Shown here: in pieces, positions 43,434 to 55,841 of the stretch
How the letters are laid out: each line of letters starts with the position of its first letter
Position numbering within the stretch: position 1 is the first letter of the stretch
NCBI GenBank assembly: GCA_016081115.2
Contig: JABTTQ020002552.1
Coordinates: 372,001 to 436,000, forward strand
DNA from: Rehmannia glutinosa
Lineage: Eukaryota > Streptophyta > Magnoliopsida > Lamiales > Orobanchaceae
DNA length: 64,000 bases
Direction of reading: 5' to 3'
Translations under genes and position numbers: made by a program
The notes under the pieces: generated by a model
The model's input: only the letters and a program-made list of their open reading frames with translations
Database searches by the model: none
What the model was told of the DNA's origin: nothing

Positions 43434-44867
43434 TGTTGGGAAATTATTCTGTAGATTTTGATGAATGCCATGCAAAACTTAGAATAGGAAGTTGGCACCC
43501 CATTTTTGTTGTAAATTGCATTGTAATAGATAGGGCTGATCGAGTGAGTTAAGTCGGCTATGCTGAACATGCAAGAAGACAATGGAGACTAGAAGGAAGA
43601 CTCTGTTGTGAGGCAGCTGAGTATGGCAAAGAAGAGAAGATAGGAACTCGACTGAAGGTGCAGCTGAGATGCAGCTGAGTGAAGTATCAGTCAAGTCAAC
43701 ACAAGATAGCCAAGTCTCAAGTTGAAGTGATAGAAGAGTCCTCCAATGATTGGAAGCTGACTCGAAGTTGCATGGGGAAGTCAAGGAAATGCAGTCAAGT
43801 CGAGATAACTGAAAGAGATCCGTTGCACAGAAATCAAGAGAATTACTTAAACAAGTAATATTTCCATACTACCTTTCTTGAAGTGCTCAGTCCCAGAAGC
43901 GTGCAAGAGAAATAAACCAATGGAAAGCACTGCACCTGTGTCAGAAGACTGAAAAGCTGAAGAATCATTCATACGAGGAAATGGAAATTCCAAGAACTAC
44001 AACAAGACAAGCCAACGACCACAAGTGACTTTCAAAAATAAGTCTATCTCTTCAACGGGCAGATTTTTGAAAGATCACTATAAAAGGCTGAGGAGTTTAT
44101 TTGAGAAGGGATTACCTTGATTACCTGAACCACGAACATTCAAGCAAACACTTTAACTGTAACCAAAAATATTCTCAAATCATTCAAGATCAATCCTCAA
44201 GCCTACATTACGAAGGAAATCAATCCAACACTCACCTGTGAAGGAAAGATAACTTCAATCAGTTGAAGAGGAAATTTTTGAAGAATCAAGGGGTCTACAT
44301 TCAACGGAGTATTGTAGGAAGGTTCAAGGTCGAACCAGTCTCAAGTTTTTGGAGGGCTTCATGATCAAATCCAAGAAGCTTGAGCAAGTGGGCTGTAGAG
44401 CAAGGCAAAGCGTTTGCCACCTGTGAAGAAGCCGAGTCGTCACGAGAAGCATTTGTGTGACCAAGGCATCTCGCATCGAGTCCCAAAGGATCAAGTCAAT
44501 TTTGTGTGATCAAGATTTGTATCACGGACTGTTAACCACTCGATAAATTTGCTATCCACTTGATAATCAATGAGTGCTAAAACCAAGTATTAAAACAAAC
44601 TTAACCAAATTCAAGGGTGTTAAGTCTTCCATTTGAAAACAAATCACGGTCGAGTTAAGTCTTTAGTCAAAACAGTTGAGTTATTCTATCAACGGCTCAG
44701 TCAGTCATTGAGTGACTAACTCTGTTTGATTAACTAACTTAGTTGTCCATCGAGGACACAGAGTGAAGTATTAACTCTGAATATTTAAAAGGACTAATTT
44801 GAAAAGTTGGTAAGGTTTATTCAACCCCCCCTTCTAAACCTTACACTCACACCCCTTGGGACCTACA
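43434..44867 (+). repeat. 3' LTR of Sirevirus-like element
   Basis: 1434 bp, with TATA at 44079-44085. About 170 bp near 44540 are deleted relative to the 5' LTR. It keeps CAGCTG where the 5' LTR has CGGTG. TSD TGTTG follows. Confidence 0.9.
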
Positions 44868-45144
44868 TGTTGTGTGTTTACAGTTTATCTCCGTTCGATT
44901 TCTCATTTTCGTTTCTGGAATTTATTCCCAACGTATACGTCTTTTTACATGCATGTTTATATGCACCTGTGTATTATGAGATTCCCGAAATTGGTTTATG
45001 ATATGTTAGAGTTCGTAAATTAAATTGTTCGTTGTACATAGGATTATTTAATTTTAAAGTATGAATTGTGTATATTTATATTTGGCATTATGTGCACAAC
45101 GTGCAATGGTGTTTATTCTATGTATATTAGGGTGACTACATGTT
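44868..45144. other. Non-coding flank
   Basis: It starts with the TSD and GTGTGTTTACAG, a possible acceptor site. No ORF or repeat is recognised. Confidence 0.4.
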
Positions 45145-45366
45145 TGTATAATGTATATTTAGTTATGTAATAATGTATATTTAGTTATGTAATATTGTAT
45201 ATGTAGTTGTGTGATAGTGTATATTTGGTATATAATAATGTATTCTCAGTTGTATGGTAATGTATATATATTTAGTTGTATAATAATGTATGTTTAGTTG
45301 TGTGATAATACATATTTAGTTGTATAATAATGTATATTTTAGTTGTGTGATAATGTATATTTTAGT
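45145..45366. repeat. AT-rich minisatellite, about 22-25 bp unit
   Basis: About ten degenerate units of the form ATGTATATTTAGTTGTGTGATA. Confidence 0.75.
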
Positions 45367-45388
45367 CGAGAGCAATTTCATAATACAA

Positions 45389-45546
45389 CAACAACAACAA
45401 CAACAAACTAAGCCTTAATCCCACTACGTGGGGTCGGCTATACGGATCATATCGCGCCATCGTTTACGGTCATAAGCCATATTTTCATTTATGTCTAGGT
45501 ATAACATGTCTTATTTAATAGCTTCTTTCCAAGTCTTTATAGGCCT
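45389..45546 (-). pseudogene. RTE LINE C-terminal end and 3' tail
   Basis: The minus strand continues the RT frame after the LARD insertion: RPIKTWKEAIK, a stop, then YDRKRWRDMIRIADPT, then the stop and TTG tail. The upstream part ends at 55842 (QIKRGRG). Joining across one ACCTC copy is seamless. Confidence 0.75.
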
Positions 45547-45551
45547 ACCTC

Positions 45552-48500
45552 TGTGAGGCCCCGGATTTTTCAACCGTAGACGACACGATTGCGGGTATTA
45601 CTTTCTTATTCTAATACAACTTTTAAATATTCCGATAATTTATTCTTATATTTACTATTTATTTTGCGATTCGAATTATGTTAATAGATTTAGCATCGGT
45701 TATCTATTTAATCCTAATGATCTTTGATAACTATTTACTACTAAATTAGTATTTTAAAAATACAATACATTTGTCTTGAAAGATCATTTAGTAAATATTA
45801 TATTTTCGAAACAATAATACGTGGGGTTTACCTTATACAAAAATCCAACTTTTATATTGAAATAGCAAGTGTCTCATACTTGATTTTGTCAACTTACTTA
45901 TTACTTGATTGAACTAATTTATACTTGGAATCATTTTTATTTTATGGTGTTTGTTAATGACACTTATTTTCACTTCTTTAACCATTGTCGATCTCTTTCG
46001 ACTTTTAACGCGGGCTTTTAACCGGTTCAACTTGTTCTTGAGTGACTAGCTAATAAAACTTTTTGAGCATAATATATTTATTTTTATTTTAAAGTTTCAA
46101 AATTAAAATTTAAATATTTGAAAATAATTGTATAATTTAATTAATTACTTGATTGATATTGTTTTTACTAGTACTATTGATTTTAATTTTTTTTTGGTAT
46201 CTTAGATTTTAAGTGATGATATAATACTTGGGAATAATTAGACACCTTATAACTTAGATGACTCATTACATTAGTGTAGGAGCTTGACTTATGATAAGTC
46301 ATTGTGGGATTGTAAAGTGATTTTTGGACTTGATATTTAACACAATTATCATCAACTTTTGGACAAAAAAAAATTGAGACATTAGTTTGGTGATTGACCG
46401 TCCATTATGGTAGGGAAGAAGAGAACTTTAACAACTAGACACCCATCAATTATTGTAGTTGATTCCCCACCTCACTACCACTCCATCCTATTTTATTCAC
46501 CCCATTTTCCCACTTTCTTATTCTTTAATCTATTCAAACTTCATTCACCAAACACCACATATTCTTCTTTATTTATTTCACTCCTAGCCCCATACTTTGA
46601 CCATATACTTGTTCCCCATGCATACAACACAAACAAGACTTAACAAAAATATTCCCCACCCCTCCTCTCATAGACGGCCATTATGGCCTAAAGGGACAAA
46701 TTTCATTTCGCTTTCATCTATCTCTCAAAAGAAAAATCTCCCAACTCTCCCTACATTTCATCATCTTCTTCTTCTTCTAAACTTAGTAAAAAAAAAAACA
46801 CAAGAATTTCCTCTCATGCTTCCAAAAATTCGAACCACCTAGCAAGCAAGGTAAGAAAAATTATTCTTTTCTTCCTTCTACAATCACTCCTTAAAATCTT
46901 CAATCCTACCTCATTCCCTACTAATTTAAGTTTATTTTTTTCCATCTTGTGGTACACTTAGAGGTCTCAACTTGAAGTTATTAAGGGGACTTAGACACAA
47001 GCTTGAAAGGACTTTCAACCATCACAAGAAAGCAAGATATCAAGGTAAAATTGGAGTTTTAGCACCTTCTTCTTCTTCCCTATTAATTTCGAATTTAACA
47101 CCAAAAAAAATCACATTTTGAAGTGATTAGGGGCTGACCTTGGAGCTTTGGTTAAGAGGTGATCAAGTTCTTAAGAAACTATCGATTTTTGACTACAACG
47201 TTCAACTACACAAAGTAAGTGTGGTACCTTTGGCATATTTCTTCCATTTTTCCCTCCTTAGTTCAACTCTTCATTTTCTAACTCAAAAATCCTTGTATTA
47301 TTTGACCTAGGGGCTGCCTTAAGTGAAGATTAAAATCCTCAAGGTCTAGTGGCATATCGCTTTACACCAATCAACCAAACAAACAAGGTGGGTGGAAAAA
47401 TCCTTTCAACTTCTAGGTGTTTTACTTAAAAATGCATGTAGTATTTTGATTTTGAGCACTTGAGATATATATTATGTATTGCATGCTATTTTTTTGTATC
47501 AAATTGGAAAAATTCTCAAGTGTTGCTCAAAAATGCGATTTATCGAGAAATAGGGCATACATGTACACTTTATTATTATACTTGATGAAATTTTGTATGT
47601 GGAGGATATGTATGTGTATGACTCTTGAAATCTATGTTTTGAATTATTTATAACCTGTACAAGTCGAGCATAATTGATTAAAATTTAACTTTTTTACTTA
47701 AAATGCAAAAATAGAAAGTTGTTGGACTTAATTGCAAGAAAATAAAACTTAAAGGACCCCTCTATAATCTTCGATTTTTGGGACTGAACTCAGGTTCAAA
47801 AATTATGTTTTGACATTTTTATAAAGTTTTAAAAGTTTTTAGATAAATAAAATCAATCCTTAAAAGCCCAAGGACTAGATTGTAAAATTTTAGAAGTTTA
47901 AGGGCTATTTTGCAATTTTCGAAACTGTACCAGACCCTAATTTTAAAATTTGAAATTTTAACTCTTAAGGAACTGGAAATAACATATTTTTAGTGTATTC
48001 CAAAAATCCAAGTGTTTAGAGCTTGGAAACTAATTTTATAAAAATTGAGGGACCAAATTGTAAAAGATTAAACTTGAGGACCAAAATACAATTTTCAGGA
48101 CTTATGCAGTCCATGCACCTGTAAATACTAATTTAACTATAACATAATTATATCTTAGACCCAAGGTTCAAATTTCATAACAATTGGACCCCTAAAAGAC
48201 TTAAAGGCAATTATTTCAAAATGGGACGAAAATGAGATTTTCAAAAGTTAAGGGACATATACTTGCTTCTTTTAAAAACTGCTTTTGTCCAAATATCCCA
48301 CTGATCTTAGTGACATTTTACAACTGGAATCACACTAAAATCCCTTCCGGTTTGTGAGTTCCAATTATTTTAAACTTAGTGCCCGAAATGACAATTTTAA
48401 CAAATTTGGGGCCAATTTCGAGAATTTTATAAAAACTCGACCTCCAAACTTTAAAAACCTGAATCTCTGAACAATTTATTTATTTAACTTTTAACCCCAA

Positions 48501-49920
48501 AAGTAGTGATTTTTACAAAACGGGGCTAATTGTAAATTTTCTTTTAACAAGAAACAGCTCCGGACTCTCTGACTTTAATAATGAATTAAATGTTTTACTT
48601 TCTCAAAAATCCCTTGTCTTATCGGATCGTCTTGACCGAATAATACACGAACGCGGGGTGACTTCTTCGTCTTGTGATTTCAAATCTATAACGGGACTTA
48701 TGTTCCACCTAATCTTTCAAGATATCGAAGATTTCTTATCCTTCCGATAATTATCTTCATCCAAATAACTCCACCAACGCCATAATTGCCACTCGTAATT
48801 TTCAAAAACTTTTTCTGAACTTCTTCCCTGAATCAATAATACTCGACTGCCTGGTTGACTTCCTGAACGTGTATTTAATTTCCTGCCTGAGTCAACTTGG
48901 TGTGTTGAGCTCACAGTCGGAATGGATATGTCGGGGATAGAATCGGGCAGCTCGGCTGCTATTCCACTCTCTGGCCCCATCGTCCAAATCCCGCAACTGA
49001 GGAACGGAGTTTTTCCAAGGGAAGCGGGTCGTAGTACTTGAGGTATAATCATGATTATGACGAATCCGAGCCTTGCAAGCTCCAATGTGGATTTTGTCTT
49101 TGCCTATGGAGCGATAAGGTGACAGGTCTTGGACCATCTTGAACGGAGAGTTACAAGGAAGAACAAAGGAATCGTTGTCTAATCCACACGATTCCGGAGT
49201 TAATCGGAACGATTGGTTGGCGCTACAAATCCGTATGCAACCGCTACTTGTATTGCATTGGTTGGCGCTACAAATCCGTACGCAACCTTTACTCGTTTTC
49301 ATAGGATTGGCGTTACACTCAGTACGCAATCCTACCTGTCTTGTCTGAATCATAGTGTTTGTGTGACCACGAACTATTTCTTAAACTATATAAGTATATT
49401 ACTTAAAAAATATTTATCACGACGCTTGTGGACTATGTGTGAAAACATGCATCATACCTCACGCGTTGTCATACAACCGTTTTCTCGCATTAACTATATA
49501 CATCGCTACACTCTCACACGATCACCCCATCCACTGATATTTTTGTCTCATCCCCTCCTATTTTCTAACCTTTAGATGAGGAGTACGTTGAAGACGTCGA
49601 ACCTACCACAGACTGAATCACGTGCTCCGCCTGTTGCACTAGTTCCTATAATCCTTGACGTCGAGCGACATTTTCTTTTGCTTTTGTTATTGTTGAACTC
49701 CTTCATTCTGTTTTGGTTTGGACTGTAATTTTAAATTCGGATATTTTGATGGATTGTATTCGGATATTATGGGACCTTGAGATGTAACTCGTACATGTGT
49801 GTATTTTATTCCGCTTCATTAGACTCTACTTCACTTGGAGTTATGTATCATTGGTTTAGACTGTTGAATTATTTCTGTTTAAGTGATTGATCGTCGTCGA
49901 GTCACGTTTGGGGCGTGACA
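45552..49920 (+). repeat. 5' LTR of LARD-like element
   Basis: Two units of the 45-bp tandem repeat (49212-49301). A 77-codon frame at 46407-46643 recurs in the other LTR but shows no sign of a protein family. It lacks about 50 bp present at 54275-54325 of the 3' LTR. Confidence 0.9.
49212..49301. repeat. 45-bp tandem repeat, two units
   Basis: The unit begins ATTGGTTGGCGCTACAAATC. 45 is a multiple of three, so the repeat reads open as 15-residue repeats on both strands. The sister LTR has three units. Confidence 0.85.
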
Positions 49921-51359
49921 GTTATGGTATCAGAGCTCAGTTTGTAAGAAGGAAGCTTACACCGAGCTGACCCAGGATAAGTTCCTCTGCCTTGGATTGG
50001 GTACTGCTACTAGATGACCTAAGTTGAATCTTGGATGAATATTTGAACTCTTTTGGGTTGTTATAGTGTTAAAATATCCGGATATTCCTCGGTTTGGACG
50101 TTAGGTAATTTAGAAAATCCATGATTTGAAGATTATAATGCCTGATATGATGAGACTTGAAGGATATGAGGTTATCTCTTGATAAGTATATGATTTGGAT
50201 GTGATATACTATGGGATCTAGATGCCTAATGATATTACTTTGGGAAAATGATAGTAAGGGACTCACTAAGTATAATGACCAATGATAGTACCCTTGTGTT
50301 ATTCATTCCCAAATACTTGTACAAACTTAAGTAAGGAAATCTGACTTGTGGTTGGGTATCACGGAAGATACGTCAAGGATATGAATGCTACATGATCTCG
50401 ACTAGATGTCACTACTAAGTATTTTGTAAGTTATAATATCTAAGTTAAAAACTGCGTTTGGATGATGATTATCTAGGATTATTCGGTCTACTATTGCGAT
50501 TCGGACACTTATATGATATTTGAATTGGTTAATTAAATGAGTTAGTTGATTGTGACTTAGTTGTCGATTATTTAAGTATTGATTAACTAATGATGAGATT
50601 TATACTAATACTTTATATAAGGTATTTAAGAAGCGTGACTTTATCTGGAATAATGAAGGTCCGTGTGGATATGGAAAATTGAGATTGCTATCAAGATTTT
50701 AGCAGAAGCGACTCCAATGGTTACAACCTTATAAATTACTTATTTAATGATTGATGAGGTCTCAACTATTATATATTGGTGGATGGAAATTTTGGATTGA
50801 CCTTATGCTTTAGCGATGAAATCTACAATCAATTGTTCAAGGAAAGATACGACGATATTAATAAGTGTCGACTTTAAATCGAGGCTATTGATGTGAGTAC
50901 CACTTTCTTAAGTGAATGAAATATTGACCAGTTGTGACAAGCAATTATATATTTGGGATTTTAATTATAAGATCTATATGTTGAGCTAATAATTATGGGA
51001 ATAGTACATTAGAGCGATATGTGGAGCATATATGACTGGCTAAGCGATAATCAAACAGTGTTGGAATTCTTACGGATCATATGTCTAGGGTACTATGAAT
51101 AGTATCTATTATGCGATAATGAGAAGAAATTTGGAGTATCGCTACGGTTGTTAGAAATATATTTTTTTTTTTGCAGAATGATTATTGGAAGTTGAGTGAT
51201 ATGAACTCGAATGGACATAAGCGCCCCTAGCCGCTAAGTTTTGATATTGAGGATATGAGATCCTCGCATGAATAGATACAATATGAATCTCGTGCAGAAT
51301 TTGAAAGGAATTATTTCAGAATAGAATTTGGGGACCAAATTCCTTTATGGAGGGGAGGA
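49921..51359. other. Non-coding interior of LARD-like element
   Basis: PBS TGGTATCAGAGC at 49925-49936 and PPT at about 51347-51359. In between I find no ORF or known domain, only AT-rich DNA with many GATAT and TGATATG motifs. Confidence 0.75.
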
Positions 51360-54300
51360 TGTGAGGCCCTGGATTTTTTAACCGTAGACGACACGATTGC
51401 GGGTATTACTTTCTTATTCTGATACAACTTTTAAATATTCCGATAATTTATTCTTATATTTACTATTTATTTTGCAATTCGATTTATGTTAATGGATTTA
51501 GCATCGATTATCTAATTAATCTTAATGATCTTTGATAACTATCTACTACTAAATTAGTATTTTAAAAATACAATACATTTGTCTTGAAAGATCATTTAGT
51601 AAATATTATATTTTTGAAACAATAATACGTGGGGTTTACCTTATATAAAAATCCAACTTTTATATTGAAATAGCAAGTGTCTCATACTTGATTTTGTCAA
51701 CTTACTTATTACTTGATTTAACTAATTTATACTTGGAATCATTTTTATTTTGTGGTGTTTGTTAATGACACTTATTTTCACTTTTTAACCACTGTCGATC
51801 TCTTTCGACTTTTAACGCGGGTTTTTAACCGGTTCAACTTGTTCTTGAGTGACTAGCTAATAAAACTTTTTGAGCATAATATATTTATTTTTATTTTAAA
51901 ATTTCGAAATTAAAATTTAAATATTTTAAAATAATTGTATAATTTAATTAATTACTTGATTGATATTGTTTTTACTAGTACTATTGATTTTAAATTTTAT
52001 TTGGTATCTTAGATTTTAAGTGATGATATAATACTTGGGATTTATTAGACACCTTATAACTTAGATGGCTCATTACATTAGTGTAGTAGCTTGACTTATG
52101 ATAAGTGATTGTGGGATTGTAAAGTGATTTTTGGACTTGATATTTAACACAATTATCATAAACTTTTGGACAAAAAACAATTTTGAGACATTAGTTTGGT
52201 GATTGACTGTCCATTATGGTAGGGAAGAAGAGAACTTTAACAACTAGACACCCATCAATTATTGTAGTTGATTCCCCACCTCACTACCACTCCATCCTAT
52301 TTTATTCACCCCATTTTCCCACTTTCTTATTCTTTAATCTATTCAAACTTCATTCACCAAACACCACACATTCTTCTTTATTTATTTTACTCCTAGCCCC
52401 ATACTTTGACCATATACTTGTTCCCCATGCATACAACACACACAAGAATTAACAAAAATATTCCCCACCTCTCCTCTCATGGACGACCAATATGGCCTAA
52501 AGGGACAAATTTCATTTCACTTTCATCTCTCTCTCAAAAGAAAAATCTCCCAACTCTCCCTACATTTCATCATTTTCTTCTTCTTCTAAACTTAGTAAAA
52601 AAAAACACAAGAATTTTCTCTCATGCTTCAAAAAATTCGAACCACCTAGCAAGCAAGGTAAGAAACATTATTCTTTTCTTATTCTACAATCACTCGTTAA
52701 AATATTCAAGCCTACCTCATTCCCTACAAATTAATTTTATTTTTTTTTCCATCTTGTGGTACACATAGAGGTCTCAACTTGAAGTTATTAAGGAGACTTG
52801 GACACAAGCTTGAAAGGACTTTCAACCATCACTAGAAAGCAAGATATCAAGGTAAAATTGGAGTTTTAGCACCTTCTTCTTCTTCCCTATTAATTTCGAA
52901 TTTAACACTAAAAAAAATCACATTTTGAAGTGATTAGGGGCTGACCTTGGAGCTTTGGTTAAGAAGTGATCAAGTTCTTAAGAGACTATCAATTTTTGAC
53001 TACAACTTTCAACTACACAAGGTAAGTGTGGTACCTTTGGCCTATTCCTTCTCTTTTTCCCTCCTTAGTTCAATTCTTCATTTTCTAACTCAAAAATCCT
53101 TGTATTATTTGACTTCGGGGCTGCCTTAAGTGAAGATTAAAATCCTCAAGGTCTAGTGGCATATCACTTTACACCAATCAACCAAACAAACAAGGTGGGT
53201 GGAAAAATCATTTCAACTTCTAGGTGTTTTACTTAAAAATGCATGTAGTATTTTGATTTTGAGCACTTGAGATATATATTATGTATTGCATGCTATGTTC
53301 TTGTATCAAGTTGGAAAAATTCTCAAGTGTTGCTCAAAAATGCGATTTATCGGAAAATAGGGCATACATGTACACTTTATTGTTATACTTGATGAAATTT
53401 TGTATGAGAAGGATATGTATGTGTATGACTCTTGAAATCTATGTTATAACCTGGACAAGTCGAGCATAATTGATTAAATTTCAACTTTTGGACTTAAAAT
53501 GCAAAAATGGAAAGTTGGTGGACTTAATTGCAAGAAAATAAAACTTAAGGGACCCCTCTGTAATTTTCGATTTTTGGGACTCAACTCAGGTTCAAAAATT
53601 ATGTTTTGACATTTTAGTAAAGTTTTAAGAGTTTTTAGATAAATAAAATCAACCCTTAAAAGCCCAAGGACTAAATTGTAAAATTTTAGAAGTTTAAGGG
53701 CTATTTTGCAATTTTCAAAACTGTACCAGACCCTAATTTTAAAATTTGAAATTTTAATTCTTAAGGGACTAGAAATAACATATTTTAAGTATATTCAAAA
53801 AATCCAAGTGTTTAGAGCTTGGAAAGTAATTTTATAAAAATTAAGGGACCACATTGTAAAAGATTAAACTTGAAGACCAAAATACAATTTCCAGGAATTA
53901 TGCAGTCCATTCACCTGTAAATACTAATTTAACTATAACATAATTATATCTTGGACCCAAGGTTCAAATTTCAGAACAGTTGGACCCCTATAAGCCTTAA
54001 AGACAATAATTTCAAAATGTGACGAAAATGAGATTTTCAAACGTTAAGGGACCTATACTTGCTTCTTTTAAAAACTGCTTTTGTCCCAATATCCCACTGA
54101 CCTTAGTGACATTTTACAACCGGAATCACATTAAAAGCCCTTCCGGTTTGTGAGTTCCAATTATTTTAAACTTAGAGCCCGAAATGACAATTTTAACAAA
54201 TTTTAGGCCAATATGAGAATTTTATAAAAACTCAACCTCCAAACTTTAAAAACCTGAATCTCTGAACCATTTAGAGAATTTAGGAACTGACCTCATAATT

Positions 54301-55836
54301 TTTTAAGGTCGGGATATTTATTTATTTAACTTTTAACCCCAAAAGTAGTGATTTTTACAAAACGGGGCTAATTGTAAATTTTCTTTTTAACAAGGACCTA
54401 ACTCAAATTATTTTTCTTTTAAAGAAACAACCCCAGACTCTCTGATTTTAATAATGAATTAAATGTTTTACTTTCTCAAAAATCCCTTGTCTTATCGCAT
54501 CATCTTGACCGAATAATACACGAACGCGGGGCGACTTCCTCGTCTTGCGATTTCAAATCTATAACGAGACTTTTGTTTCACCTAATCTTTCAAGATATCG
54601 AAGATTGCTTATCCTTTCGGTAATTATCTTCATCCAAATAACTTCACCAATGCCATAATTGCCACTCGTAATTTTCAAAAACTTTTTTCTGAACTGCTTC
54701 CCTGAATCAATAATACTCAACTGTCTGGTTGACTTCCTGAACGTGTATTTAATTTCCTGCCTGAATCAACTTGGTGTGTCGAGCTCACAGTCAGAATGCA
54801 TACGTTGGGGATGGAACTGGGCAACTCAGCTTCTATTCCACTCTCTGGCCCCATCGTCCTAATCCCGCAACTGAAGGGCAGAGTTTGTCCAAGGAAGCGA
54901 GTTGTAGTACTGGAGGTATAATCATGATTATGATGTTCCGAGCCTTGCAAGCTCCAATGTGGATTTGGTCTTTGCCTATGGAGCGATAAGGTGACAGGTC
55001 TTGGACCATCTTGAACGGGGAGTTACAAGGAAGAACGAAGGAATCGCTGTTTGATCCACACGATTCCGGAGTTAATCGAAATGATTGGTTGGTGCTACAA
55101 ATCCGTACGCAACCGCTACTTGTATTGCATTGGTTGGCGCTACAAATCCGTACGCAACTGTTACTTGTATTACATTGGTTGGCGCTACAAATCCATACGC
55201 AACCTTTACTCGTTTGCATAGGATTGGCGTTACACTCAGTATGCAATCCTACCTGTCTTGCCTGAATAATAGTGCTTGTGTGACCACGAACTATTTCTTA
55301 AACTGTATAAGTATATTACTTAAAATATATTTATCACGACGCTTGTGGACTATGTGTGAAAACATGCATCATACCTCACGCGTTTTCATACAACCATTTT
55401 CTCAAATTAACTATACACATCGCCACACTCTCACACGATCACCCCATCCACTGAGATTTTTGTCTCATCCCCTCCTGTTTTCTAACCTTTAGATGAGGAG
55501 TACGTTGAAGACGTCGAAGCTACCACAGACTGAATCCCGTGCTCCGCCTGTCGCACTGGTTCCTATAATCTTTGATATCGAGCGACATTTTCTTTTGCTT
55601 TTGTTATTGTTGAACTCCTTCATTCTGTTTTAGTTTGGACTGTAAGTTTAAATTGGATATTTTGATGGATTGTATTCGGATATTGTCGGACCTTGAGATG
55701 TAACTCGTACATGTGTGTATTTTATTCCGCTGCACTAGACTCTACTTTACTTGGATTTTTGTATCATTGGTTTAGACTGTTGAATTATTTATGTTTAAGT
55801 GATTGATCGTCGTCGCGTCGCGTTTGGGGCGTGACA
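51360..55836 (+). repeat. 3' LTR of LARD-like element
   Basis: It matches the 5' LTR closely throughout. Extra material is one 45-bp unit (three at 55084-55218), about 50 bp near 54275 and a short piece near 54400, which together account for the length difference. Confidence 0.9.
55084..55218. repeat. 45-bp tandem repeat, three units
   Basis: Units start at 55084, 55129 and 55174, with few differences between them. Confidence 0.85.
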
Positions 55837-55841
55837 ACCTC

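Larger units (their letters stand above)
31264..44867 (+). mobile_element. Sirevirus-like Ty1/copia retrotransposon, 13.6 kb
   Basis: LTRs 31264-32810 and 43434-44867 begin TGTTGGGAAATTATT and end GACCTACA. TSD TGTTG is perfect (31259-31263 and 44868-44872). A PBS for initiator Met tRNA and the PPT AAAAAGGGGGAAA are present. Coding order is gag, protease, integrase, RT, RNase H (copia order), then a further 5-kb region before the 3' LTR. The extra 3' region and TTCAACCCCCCCTTCT near the LTR end point to the Sirevirus/SIRE group; this is recalled, not searched. All frames are broken by small indels, unusually densely. A larger deletion removed the pre-integrase region and the start of integrase. 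Confidence 0.9.
45552..55836 (+). mobile_element. LARD-like LTR retrotransposon, 4.4-kb LTRs, non-coding interior
   Basis: LTRs 45552-49920 (4369 bp) and 51360-55836 (4477 bp) begin TGTGAGGCCC and end GGGGCGTGACA. TSD ACCTC is perfect (45547-45551 and 55837-55841). The PBS TGGTATCAGAGC and a PPT (GGAGGGGAGGA) are present. The 1.44-kb interior has no gag or pol. Very long LTRs with a non-coding interior fit LARDs. The LTR ends recall the Tekay/Del branch of Ty3/gypsy; that part is inference. It must have moved with proteins from a partner element. Confidence 0.85.

Noticed and set aside
46407..46643. 77-codon ORF repeated at 52216 in both LARD LTRs
   Set aside because: Conservation is expected from LTR duplication. 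No domain is seen, and the composition is of the CT-rich strand.
49213..49575. 120-codon plus-strand and 153-codon minus-strand frames
   Set aside because: They are by-products of the 45-bp repeat and lack any recognisable domain.
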